Positions 7,702 through 16,100 of a stretch of 22,307 nt of DNA are shown here, one piece after another. Each line of letters begins with the position of its first letter. Position 1 is the first letter of the stretch. The DNA is from CAZEJK01 sp964512045 (GTDB lineage Bacteria > Acidobacteriota > Thermoanaerobaculia > Thermoanaerobaculales > Sulfomarinibacteraceae). Location: positions 1 through 22,307 of the forward strand of contig CAZEJK010000076.1 of the NCBI GenBank assembly GCA_964512045.1. The letters run 5' to 3'. Under the pieces are notes generated by a model. That model ran no database searches. It saw only the letters and a list, made by a program, of their open reading frames with translations, and was not told the DNA's origin. The position numbers and the translations under genes were made by a program.

Positions 7702-9321
7702 ATGCGTTGGATGGACGTCCCAGCTCGAGCTCTGATCGCAGCCGTCGTGGTTGGTGCGGTGACCAGCTCCGTCGGTGCGACCACAGCGGACCACTCGACC
7801 TACGAGGTCCTGCAGCAGGAGTTCCAGAGCGCGCCGGAGGTGACGGAGGCGTGCCTCACCTGTCATGTGCACGCGGCGGATCAGGTGATGGATACGATCC
7901 ACTGGACGTGGGTCTGTCCGAAGTCTGTTGGGAGTGGCCATGAGGTCGGCAAGGCGCACGTTATCAATAACTTCTGTATCGCAGTGCAGTCCAATGAGGC
8001 CCGATGCACCAGCTGTCACGCTGGCTACGGGTGGCGCGACGAGTCGTTCGACTTCTCCGACAGGAGCAAGGTGGACTGTCTCATCTGCCACGACACCACA
8101 GGGACCTACAAGAAGTTCCCAACCGGCGCGGGTCATCCGACCTACCAGCGGGCGACGTTCGGCGGGAAGGAGTGGCTACCGCCGGACCTGAACACGGTTG
8201 CGCAGAACGTGGGCTCACCGTCGCGCGAGAACTGCGGAAGCTGTCACTTCTACGGCGGCGGCGGTGAAGGCGTCAAGCACGCGGATCTCGACACCTCGCT
8301 GTACACCGCGAGCCGCGAGCTCGACGTACATATGGCCGCCGATGGCGAGGACTTCTCCTGCCAGACGTGTCACACAACCAAGAGCCATAACGTGGCCGGC
8401 CGCTGCTATGCCTCGCCAGCTGTGGATCAGCGCACGTTCCAGTTTCCGCAGGAGCCTGGCGACACGTCACACATCTACTGCCAGTCGTGCCACGGCAACG
8501 CTCCTCACGACGACGCAGTGGTCAACAATCATCTGGACACGGTGGCCTGCCAGAGCTGCCACATACCGCGGGCCTCGCGAGGCAAGGCATCGAAGTACTG
8601 GTGGGACTGGTCCGAGGCAGGGAAGCTGGATGACAACGGCGCGCCGTTCAGGGTCACGGACGAAGAGGGGCGGGTGATCTACGACACCAAGAAGGGTGCG
8701 TTCCGCTGGGAGAAGGACGTGGTGCCGGAGTACTACTGGTTCAACGGCACGGCGACCAACACTCTGCTCCATCACTCCATCGACGACAGCGAGGTCGTTC
8801 AGATCAACTCGATCGGCGGGGCGCCTGGCGATCCTTCCAGTCGGATCTGGCCGTTCAAGGTGCACCGCGGCCGACAGCCGTACGATCCGGTCAACTCGAC
8901 GCTGGTGGTGCCCCACCTGTACGGCCCGAAGGGCTCCGGGGCGTTCTGGGCGGACCTCGACTGGGATACGGCGATCCGCACCGGCATGGAGTCCGTTGCT
9001 CAGCCGTACTCCGGGAGGTACGCCTTCGTCGAGACCGAGATGTACTGGCCGATTACGCATCAGGTGGCGCCGGCTGATATGGCGGTGTCCTGCGAGGAGT
9101 GCCACTCCGAGAGCAGCCGGCTCGCGTCACTGGAAGGCATCTACATGCCGGGTCACCACCGCTCTGGAGCGCTCGATCTGATCGGCTGGTCGGTCAGCGG
9201 GCTGGCCCTCATCGGTGTGGTGATCCATGGAGGCCTGCGTGCGGCGCTGCCACGGCTTCGCCGGCGGAGGTCGTGCGGAGCAGGCGACGACGACCGGGAC
9301 GTGCTCGGCGGGGAGGTCTGA
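7702..9321 (+). CDS. Tetrathionate-reductase-family octaheme c-type cytochrome, membrane-anchored
   Basis: The 539-residue protein has an N-terminal signal peptide (residues 1 to about 26) and eight CxxCH heme c sites, with first cysteines at residues 51, 102, 126, 178, 220, 260, 283 and 464. Segments such as DTIHWTW, CTSCHAGYGW and CLICHDTTGTYKKFP are typical of the octaheme tetrathionate reductase (OTR) family. Shewanella OTR is periplasmic and reduces tetrathionate, and also nitrite and hydroxylamine in vitro. Its catalytic heme has a lysine ligand; Lys137 or Lys138 of TYKK is a candidate here (inference). A C-terminal hydrophobic helix (about 490-514) followed by an Arg-rich tail suggests anchoring in the inner membrane with the hemes outside. 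ATG 7702 has AGGAGG five bases upstream; an upstream TTG extension would overlap the promoter. The cytochrome b gene follows after one base. Physiological substrate and direction of electron flow cannot be read from sequence. Confidence 0.92.
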   Translation: MRWMDVPARALIAAVVVGAVTSSVGATTADHSTYEVLQQEFQSAPEVTEACLTCHVHAADQVMDTIHWTWVCPKSVGSGHEVGKAHVINNFCIAVQSNEARCTSCHAGYGWRDESFDFSDRSKVDCLICHDTTGTYKKFPTGAGHPTYQRATFGGKEWLPPDLNTVAQNVGSPSRENCGSCHFYGGGGEGVKHADLDTSLYTASRELDVHMAADGEDFSCQTCHTTKSHNVAGRCYASPAVDQRTFQFPQEPGDTSHIYCQSCHGNAPHDDAVVNNHLDTVACQSCHIPRASRGKASKYWWDWSEAGKLDDNGAPFRVTDEEGRVIYDTKKGAFRWEKDVVPEYYWFNGTATNTLLHHSIDDSEVVQINSIGGAPGDPSSRIWPFKVHRGRQPYDPVNSTLVVPHLYGPKGSGAFWADLDWDTAIRTGMESVAQPYSGRYAFVETEMYWPITHQVAPADMAVSCEECHSESSRLASLEGIYMPGHHRSGALDLIGWSVSGLALIGVVIHGGLRAALPRLRRRRSCGAGDDDRDVLGGEV

Positions 9322-9322
9322 G

Positions 9323-9958
9323 ATGACGGTTCGACGGCTCTACCTGTACGCGCGGTTCGAGCGGTTCTGGCACTGGCTCCAGGCGGGTCTCGTTCTGGCC
9401 CTGCTGGTGACAGGCTTCGAGATCCACGGCACGTTCTCGATGCTGGGGTTTCAGGCGGCGGTCGTCTGGCACAACAGGCTGGTGTGGGCGTTGGTCGTGC
9501 TGGTGGTCTTCGCGATCTTCTGGCATGCAACAACCGGAGAGTGGAAGCAGTACCTGCCCACGTTTTCGAAGCTGCGGGAGATGGTCCGGTTCTACACGGT
9601 CGGCATCTTTTCGGGCGAGCCGCATCCGACGGAGAAAACCCGCCTGAGAAAGCTGAACCCGTTGCAGCGGCTGACCTACCTGGGCCTGAAGGTGTTGGTG
9701 TTCCCGGTTCAGCTGGGCACCGGGTTTCTCTACCTGTTCTCCGATGAGGTGGCCGCGGCCGGCTTCGATGTCTCACTGCGCACGGTGGCGCTGATCCACA
9801 CCGCAGGCGCCTTCGCCATGGTGGCGTTCGTCATCGCCCACGTCTACCTCACCACCACCGGACACACCGTGCTTGCCAACATCAAGGCGATGATCACGGG
9901 TTGGGAGGAGCTTCCGGAACCGGTCGAGGAGCGCGAGGAGCTGCGCGAGGCCGCCTGA
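9323..9958 (+). CDS. Membrane cytochrome b partner of the octaheme cytochrome
   Basis: A 211-residue integral membrane protein with four predicted helices (about residues 15-35, 46-68, 118-138 and 153-175) and histidines suitable for heme b ligation at 17, 50, 68, 159, 173 and 181 (RFWHW, VVWHNR, FWHAT, LIHTAG, IAHVYL, TGHT). This fits the cytochrome b561 / thiosulfate-reductase cytochrome b group that links the quinone pool to periplasmic multiheme enzymes. Its ATG is one base after the stop of the octaheme gene, with GGGAGG at 9311-9316, so the two are co-translated from the sigma-54 promoter. It probably passes electrons between quinol and the octaheme protein. The charged C-terminus (EELPEPVEEREELREAA) is likely cytoplasmic. 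The family is clear; the exact heme ligands are inferred. Confidence 0.87.
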   Translation: MTVRRLYLYARFERFWHWLQAGLVLALLVTGFEIHGTFSMLGFQAAVVWHNRLVWALVVLVVFAIFWHATTGEWKQYLPTFSKLREMVRFYTVGIFSGEPHPTEKTRLRKLNPLQRLTYLGLKVLVFPVQLGTGFLYLFSDEVAAAGFDVSLRTVALIHTAGAFAMVAFVIAHVYLTTTGHTVLANIKAMITGWEELPEPVEEREELREAA

Positions 9959-10017
9959 CGTCCTGAGCACACATCATCCAGACTCGGCATGGAGGAAACG
10001 AGCCTCTCCTCCTGTGA

Positions 10018-10047
10018 GCGGGCGCCATCGGGGCGCCCGCGTTCTCT
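10018..10047 (+). terminator. Hairpin terminator candidate after the cytochrome operon
   Basis: GCGGGCGCC (10018-10026) pairs perfectly with GGCGCCCGC (10032-10040) around a five-base loop, followed by a moderately T-rich GTTCTCTT. It sits between the convergent cytochrome b and metallo-hydrolase genes. The T tract is poor, so it may be an attenuating or Rho-assisted structure. Confidence 0.6.
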
Positions 10048-10084
10048 TGCGGCGCCGTGCCGCCGGTGCTCCGCTGAGCTCAGG

Positions 10085-10975
10085 CTACGCGGACTCGTCC
10101 CAGGCAACCTCCAGGTTGGCGCGGAGGCTCAGCTTTGCTCCGGGCGAGGTATGGTTCGGGAAGCCGGGAAGCTTCTCGAGCGACACGGCCTCGTCACGCG
10201 ACTGGCCGGCCTGGCGGGCGGCGGTGACGTGCTCGAGCAGCGCGGCCAGCAGATCCCGCTGGACCATCACGTCCTTGCGGCCGCCGACGGTCGGGTACTC
10301 GGGCCGTGCGTGACCGAAGATGAACAGGGTGTCGTCGTCGAACGAGGCGTGGACCTTCTCCAGCGTATCGATCCAGCCTGCGATGGAGGCGCCTGCCGGA
10401 CGATCGATGAACGGGAACCAGCGGTTGAAGACGAGGTCTCCCATGTGGACGACGTTCGCGGACGGGAACACGACGATGATGTCGCCGCTGGTGTGCGCCG
10501 GACCGAAGTGGCGGGCCCACACCGACGCGTCACCCAGGTCCAGCGACCACGTATCCGGGAAGGTGACCGTGGCGTAGGTCTGCTTCTCACCCTCGCTGGC
10601 GGCCTCTCGCTGCAGCTTCGGAACGTTCTCATGGGCGATGATCTGCTTGGCCTTGGGTCCTATGACCGTGTTGCCGGCCGTGTGGTCGGCGTGGTGGTGA
10701 GTGTTGATCAGCGCGTCGATCGGCCGCCGGCTGCGCTGCTTGAGGCCGTCGAGAAGAATGCGGGCCGTGTCCGGGAACTGCGAGTCGACAACCACGTGGG
10801 CGTCGGGCGTGATGTACCAGCCGATGGTGCCACCGCGGTCGGTGAAAGTTCCCACGCCGCCGCGCAGCGGCGTGAACCGGCCATCGGCCGGGTCTGCAGC
10901 CGCGACCGAGCGTGCGACCGGGCCAACTGTTGCGAGAGCGGGAAGTGTTGCCAGCAGGCGTCGTCGAGTCCACAT
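10085..10975 (-). CDS. Tat-exported metallo-beta-lactamase-fold hydrolase
   Basis: The 296-residue product starts with a twin-arginine type leader (TRRRLLA followed by a hydrophobic stretch and SVAAA), so it should be exported folded. The zinc-binding motif THHHADH (residues 92-98) and further ligands His161, Asp180 and His222 (GPAHTSGD, VHMGD, FGHAR) define the MBL fold. The closest group by appearance is the SoxH/quinoprotein-relay type of periplasmic MBL hydrolases associated with sulfur or methylotrophic metabolism, but the substrate is unknown. The start is set by AGGAGG (complement of 10984-10989), eight bases before ATG; a longer upstream frame has no signal sequence. The gene converges on the cytochrome operon, so any functional link to it rests only on proximity. 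Confidence 0.85.
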   Translation of the reverse strand: MWTRRRLLATLPALATVGPVARSVAAADPADGRFTPLRGGVGTFTDRGGTIGWYITPDAHVVVDSQFPDTARILLDGLKQRSRRPIDALINTHHHADHTAGNTVIGPKAKQIIAHENVPKLQREAASEGEKQTYATVTFPDTWSLDLGDASVWARHFGPAHTSGDIIVVFPSANVVHMGDLVFNRWFPFIDRPAGASIAGWIDTLEKVHASFDDDTLFIFGHARPEYPTVGGRKDVMVQRDLLAALLEHVTAARQAGQSRDEAVSLEKLPGFPNHTSPGAKLSLRANLEVAWDESA

Positions 10976-11137
10976 CGTCAGGTCCTCCTCGAGTCCATCC
11001 GCTGTAACACATCGTGATCGCGACACATTCTCGATCAGAGTGTGGCTGCGTTGACAGCTCGACCATTTCGCCTCGCCGAGAGCTCCAGGCGAAGCCCAGC
11101 GTGAGGAAGACGCAGAATGCCGCCCGCCCTGTCGCAC

Positions 11138-11230
11138 TCGCAGGAGCGCCGCAGTCACAGTCCGGATCCGGATCCGGATCTGGACCGGAACCCGCCCCGG
11201 GTCCTGGCCATCCGGAGACCGGCCCGCGGC
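11138..11230 (+). repeat. GC-rich dispersed intergenic repeat, copy C
   Basis: Starts TCGCAGGAGCGCCG, then three tandem GGATCC-type units (11162-11180), ACCCGCCCCGGGTCCTGG, and a 25-base block 11206-11230 that matches copy D (17704-17728) with one mismatch. It occupies the gap between the VWFA-related and MBL genes, both on the minus strand, and ends six bases from the VWFA-related gene's stop codon. It may therefore lie in that gene's transcript end. Confidence 0.65.
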
Positions 11231-11236
11231 TGCCGG

Positions 11237-12994
11237 CTACCGTCCACCCTTCGGCGTGATCCGGCTTCGCTGCAGCGCGAACGAGGACTGGCGCGTGACC
11301 CGATCGAGAACGCCCACCGACACGCGGTAGTTGCCGTCCTCCATGAGCAGCTTCAGCTCGAAGGTGTTGTACTCGTTCTTGAGATCGTCGTAGTCGGAGG
11401 CCGGGACGCGGACGGCAAACTCTCGCCGCACCATGTCCGACTGCTTGCCCTTGTCGTCTCGGGCGGCAACGAACAGGACGATCTCTCCGAGGTAATCGTT
11501 CTCCTGCGGAATGAGGGCGATCGATCTCAGAGGGACCGCCACCTCGAGGGGCAAGATCCAGCGACCCTCGGAGGCCGGCACGGCGGGCTCGGTGCGAACG
11601 CGGATCTGCATCGGGTTATGCGCGAGATCGAACATCAGCCCCGACGCGACCGTGTCCTGGACCTCGGTCTCGATCGACTTCTCGACGATCGTTCTGCGGA
11701 ACCGGAGGTTGTACTCGGGATGGTCCGGGACCGTGACCCTGACCCGGTGGACCGTATCGCTGCCACTGCCAGCGATGGCGTAGCCGATCGAGTAGTAGGT
11801 GAAAATGTCCTGGCGGAGCTTCTGCAGGCCAACGGTGATGTCGTTGGTGTTCAGGACGGCGTAGCCACCGGTGCGGTCTGCCATGTACTGCAGGGGCTCC
11901 TGGTGGTTCGTGATGTACAGCGACGCGGTCATCGGATCGAGCGGGTTGACGTACTCCGCCGAAACGGCAGACTGCGAGCCGCCCAGACCGGTGGCATCGA
12001 TGGTGAAGTAGCTGACACCCTGCGCGTTTGCAGTCGAGGCGAGCTGGGAGAACTTCTGCCGCTGATCGTAGCGCGACATCATGGTCAAGGTGGGCGACTC
12101 CTGGTAGACCGCGGAGAGATCGTGGAACAGATCGCGCCCCGGCACCATCGGCAGCCCAGAGGATATGTGGACGAGGAACTTGCGGCCCGGAAGGCCCGCG
12201 ATCATCGTCGTGACCTGGCGCGCCGCCTCGATGGCGTGGTCGAGGTCGAACGCGACGGACTCGGCGTAGGCACGGATCCGGCCGAACAGGTCGTTGAACT
12301 CGGTGCTGCCGAGCCGGTTCTGCTGGAACTTGTTACGGATCGCCCCGAGCTCGCGCAGGATCTCCCGACGTTCGCGATCACGCTCCGTGCGTCCGCCGGT
12401 CATCCGGTCGACCTCGCGGAGCGCGTTGTTGAGCTCCTCGCGGTCGGAGGTGAACTGCTGGATCACCCGCATCGAGCGCTCGTGGGTGACCACCATGACG
12501 CGGACGTTCGGGTACATGATGTCGCGCAGGAAGCGCCGAACCTGACGCAGGACCCGCGCCCGATCGATCGGCCGGATGTTCTCGTTGTCGACGAACAGCA
12601 CGATGTGGACCGGGTCGAACTCCGGACCTGCATCGTCGTTCTCCGGCTCGGCCTGAACCACCGGCGCGACGGGCGTGGGCACTCGCAGGCGGTCGGCGCT
12701 CAGGAGGTTCTCGTAGCGCTCCTCGGTGTACACGGAGAAGTTGGTGATCTCGCGCGGCTCGCCGTCCTGAAACACCGCGAAGTCCTCGGCGGTCAGATCG
12801 GTCACGGCCTCGCCCTTCTTGTCGGTCACGAACACAGACAGGTTGACGACGGTGACCTCGACCTCGTCGAGGAACGAGAGCCCACCGACGACCTCGTCGG
12901 AGCGGTCCGTGTCGGGCTTCTCGGCGGACGCGCACAGGGGCGCGAGCATGGCCATGGTCAGAATCAGAGCGGTCCACGTGCGTCTCGGCAACAC
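11237..12994 (-). CDS. Secreted VWFA-related domain protein
   Basis: About 585 residues with a signal peptide (ILTMAMLAPLCASA). The region after it (VTVVNLSVFVTDKKGEAVTDLTAEDFAVFQDGEPREITNF) is the hallmark start of the VWFA-related family frequent in Acidobacteriota. A Rossmann-like VWA domain follows (IVLFVDNENIRPIDRARVLRQVRRF), in which the classical MIDAS DxSxS is replaced by DNEN, so metal-dependent binding is doubtful. The C-terminal third (TYYSIGYAIAGSG, then beta-rich repeats) is typical of the family. Function is unknown; an extracytoplasmic protein-interaction role is likely. GTG 12994 is preferred since GGAGG (complement of 13000-13004) is five bases upstream; GTG 13006 would add four residues. 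A -10-like TACACT on the minus strand (13042-13037) faces away from lhr. Confidence 0.8.
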   Translation of the reverse strand: MLPRRTWTALILTMAMLAPLCASAEKPDTDRSDEVVGGLSFLDEVEVTVVNLSVFVTDKKGEAVTDLTAEDFAVFQDGEPREITNFSVYTEERYENLLSADRLRVPTPVAPVVQAEPENDDAGPEFDPVHIVLFVDNENIRPIDRARVLRQVRRFLRDIMYPNVRVMVVTHERSMRVIQQFTSDREELNNALREVDRMTGGRTERDRERREILRELGAIRNKFQQNRLGSTEFNDLFGRIRAYAESVAFDLDHAIEAARQVTTMIAGLPGRKFLVHISSGLPMVPGRDLFHDLSAVYQESPTLTMMSRYDQRQKFSQLASTANAQGVSYFTIDATGLGGSQSAVSAEYVNPLDPMTASLYITNHQEPLQYMADRTGGYAVLNTNDITVGLQKLRQDIFTYYSIGYAIAGSGSDTVHRVRVTVPDHPEYNLRFRRTIVEKSIETEVQDTVASGLMFDLAHNPMQIRVRTEPAVPASEGRWILPLEVAVPLRSIALIPQENDYLGEIVLFVAARDDKGKQSDMVRREFAVRVPASDYDDLKNEYNTFELKLLMEDGNYRVSVGVLDRVTRQSSFALQRSRITPKGGR

Positions 12995-13075
12995 AGAATC
13001 CTCCACTGCGGCTACTGTCGGCGCGGCCGCCCCGAGAGTGTATCAAGCCCGGGAAGCGGTGCGAGCCCCGGCGCT

Positions 13076-13103
13076 TTGTCTGCGGCCGTCGCACAGATAC
13101 TCT
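13076..13103 (+). promoter_or_regulatory. Promoter of lhr, probably producing a leaderless mRNA
   Basis: TTGTCT (13076-13081) and TACTCT (13098-13103) are 16 bases apart. The ATG at 13110 begins seven bases after the end of the -10 box, where transcription would start, and there is no Shine-Dalgarno-like sequence. The whole divergent gap between the VWFA-related gene and lhr is 115 bases. Confidence 0.45.
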
Positions 13104-13109
13104 GAGCCG

Positions 13110-16100
13110 ATGGACGACGGGCTCGAGCTGTTCTCGCCGCTGGTGGCCAGCTGGTTTCGGGACACCGTGGGAGCGCCGACGGAGGTCCAGCGTCGGGTCT
13201 GGCCTCGGATCGCGGACGGTGCCCACGTGCTCGCGACAGCTCCGACGGGCTCGGGCAAGACGCTGGCGGCGTTCCTGTGGGCTGTGGATCGACTGCTGAC
13301 CGGGCAATGGGAAGCGGGCACGGTGCGCGTCCTCTACGTGTCGCCCCTGAAGGCCCTCAACAACGATGTCCAGCGCAACCTGCTCGGTCCACTGGCTCAG
13401 ATCCGCCAGCGCGCTCAGGATGCAGGTCAGCCGATGGAGGACATCGGAGTGATGACGAGGTCCGGAGAGACCCCGGACTGGGAGCGTCGGCGGATGCTGC
13501 GCTCACCGCCGGAGATCCTGATCACAACTCCGGAGAGCCTCAACCTCCTGATTACGGCTCGCGGAAGCCGGTCGATTCTCACCGGCGTACGGACCATCAT
13601 CTTGGACGAGATCCATGCCGTGGCGAGCTCCAAGCGTGGGGTCCACCTGCTGACAGCGGTCGAGCGGTTGACCCGGATTGCCGGAGAGCTCCAACGGGTG
13701 GCGCTGTCCGCGACCGTCGAGCCGGTTGGTGAGGTGGCCAGGCTCGTGGGGGGCTGGCGCCTTCAGGGTGGCGGTGGTTTCGAGCGGCGGCAGGTCGAGA
13801 CCGTCGTCGCCAGCGACGCCAAGACGTATCGGATCGATCTGGTGCCGCCCTCCGCCGACGACGGCGTGGCCGGCGTGGACTGGTGGCGTGCGGTGGCGGC
13901 CGAGGTTGGCGCCCGCATCGAGTCCGCTCGCTCGAGCCTGGTGTTCACCAACTCGCGCCGGATGGCCGAGCGCCTGACCCGGTTCCTCAACGAGAACCGT
14001 GACGCGCCGATCGCCTGGGCCCACCACGGCTCGCTGTCCCGGGAGATCCGGCTCGCAGTCGAGGAGCGACTCAAGCGCGGTGAGCTGGAGTCGATCGTGG
14101 CCACCAGCTCTCTCGAGCTCGGGATCGACGTGGGCGCCCTCGACCAGGTTCTGCTGGTGGGCGCTCCGCCGTCGGTGTCCGCGACGCTGCAGCGGCTCGG
14201 TCGGGCTGGCCACCAGGTGGGAGCACCGAGCGTCGGGTGCTGCATCGCGATCAATCCGCGCGATCTGGTGGATGGGTTCGCGGTGGTGCAGGCGGTGCTC
14301 AACCGCGAGATCGAGCCGGTGGCGCCACCGCGCGGTGCGCTCGACGTACTGGCTCAGGTGATTCTCGCCATGACGGCCACCGAACGCTGGCAGCTCGATG
14401 AGCTGTACGACGTCGTGCGCACGGCGGACTCCTACCACGACCTGCCTCGGGATCAGTTCGACCTGGTGGTCGAGATGCTCGCGGGCCGGTACGCCGACAC
14501 CCGGATCCGCGAGCTGACCCCGCGGGTCGTCGTGGACCGCATCGACAGCACCATCGAGGGGCGTCCCGGGACGTTGCGGCTGGTGGCGCAGGATGGTGGC
14601 ACGATTCCGGACCGTGGCTACTACGATCTGCGCACGAACGAGGGGAACCGCCTCGGAGAGCTTGACGAGGAGTTCGTGTGGGAGCGCTCCGTCGGTGATG
14701 TGTTCACCTTCGGCACGCAGAGCTGGCGCGTGGAGCGGATCTCCCACGCCGAGGTCGCGGTCGCACCCACGTCGGCGCCGGTGACGGTGCTGCCGTTCTG
14801 GAGGGCCGAAGCGCTGGACCGGAGCGGGCACCTCTCCGAGCGGATCGGCACAATGCTCGAGACGCTGGAGACGGCTCTTTGCGCGCCCGGTGATCAGGAC
14901 GCGGCGGCGGTGCTTTCCGTCCAGGGTGTCGGTGACCCGCCAGCGCGGGCTTTGGTGGATCTGCTGGCCCGTCAGCGTTCGGCGACGCGGGCGCCGTTGC
15001 CCCACCGCCACCACCTCGTGATCGAACGGTGCGCAGATGCCGTCCAGGCCCGGGGAACCGAGCAGCTGATCGTGCATACGTTGTGGGGCGGTCGGTGCAA
15101 CCGGCCGCTGGCGATGGCGCTGGCGGCGGCGTGGCGAGAGCTCGTCGGGGACGATCAGCCGATCGAGATCATGGCGGACAACGACTGTCTGCTGCTGGTT
15201 GTGCCAGAGGGCGCCGACGGTGAGGCATTGCTACGGAGTGTGACCAGGTCGAACCTCGACCGCTTGCTCGCTCGTGAGCTCGAGCACTCGGGGCTGTTCG
15301 GCGCCCGGTTTCGGGAGAGCGCACAGAGAGCGCTGCTGCTGCCGCGCAGGAGCCGGTCGGGGAGAATGCCCCTGTGGCTGAGCCGTCGCCGGTCGCGGGC
15401 GCTGCTCGAGACCGTGGCTCGCTTCGGCGACTTCCCGATCGTCCTCGAGACGTGGCGCGAGTGCCTGCAGGATGCGTTCGAGCTGGAGACGCTACGCCGG
15501 CGGCTGGATGAGCTGGAGGTCGGCGAGATCGGGGTCAGCGTGGTGTCCACACGGACGCCGTCGCCGTTCGCTCAGTCGGTGACGTGGGCTCGGACGAACA
15601 CCGCGATGTACGAGGACGACACCCCTGCTGGCCGTGGGGGGGCGGGGTCCGCGCTTCGGGAGGATCTGGTCCGTCAGGTCGCCGAGAGCGCCCAGCTGCG
15701 TCCGGCAGTTCCTCCAGAGATCGTTGCCCGGTTCGAGGGGCGAGCACAGCGGACAGCACCGGGCTACGCGCCGCGGGACGCTGCCGAGCTGGTGGCGTGG
15801 GCCGTCGAGCGGGCTCTGCTCGTTGCCGAGGAGTGGAGCAGGCTGCTCGATGCAGTGGCGCGAGATGCGGGCGGCGACCGGGCGGAGTGGCTCGGAGCCG
15901 TCAGTGGTCGGCTCGCCGTGGTGCGGCTGCCGGAGACGATCGACGAGCTCGTGGTGGCGCTGGAAGCGCTTCCGCGGCTCGCCCACGCGCTCGGCGTCGC
16001 GACGGAGAAGCTCAACCCAGTGCGATTGGACGGTGGATCGGTTCCGTACGACCGGCTGCCAGCTCCGCCTCGTGACACGGCGGAGGAGACGGCCGACGCT

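Noticed and set aside
11117..13105. Long plus-strand open frame (662 codons) antisense to the VWFA-related gene
   Set aside because: The minus-strand gene has a signal peptide and family motifs; the plus-strand frame is a composition artefact running through repeat copy C.
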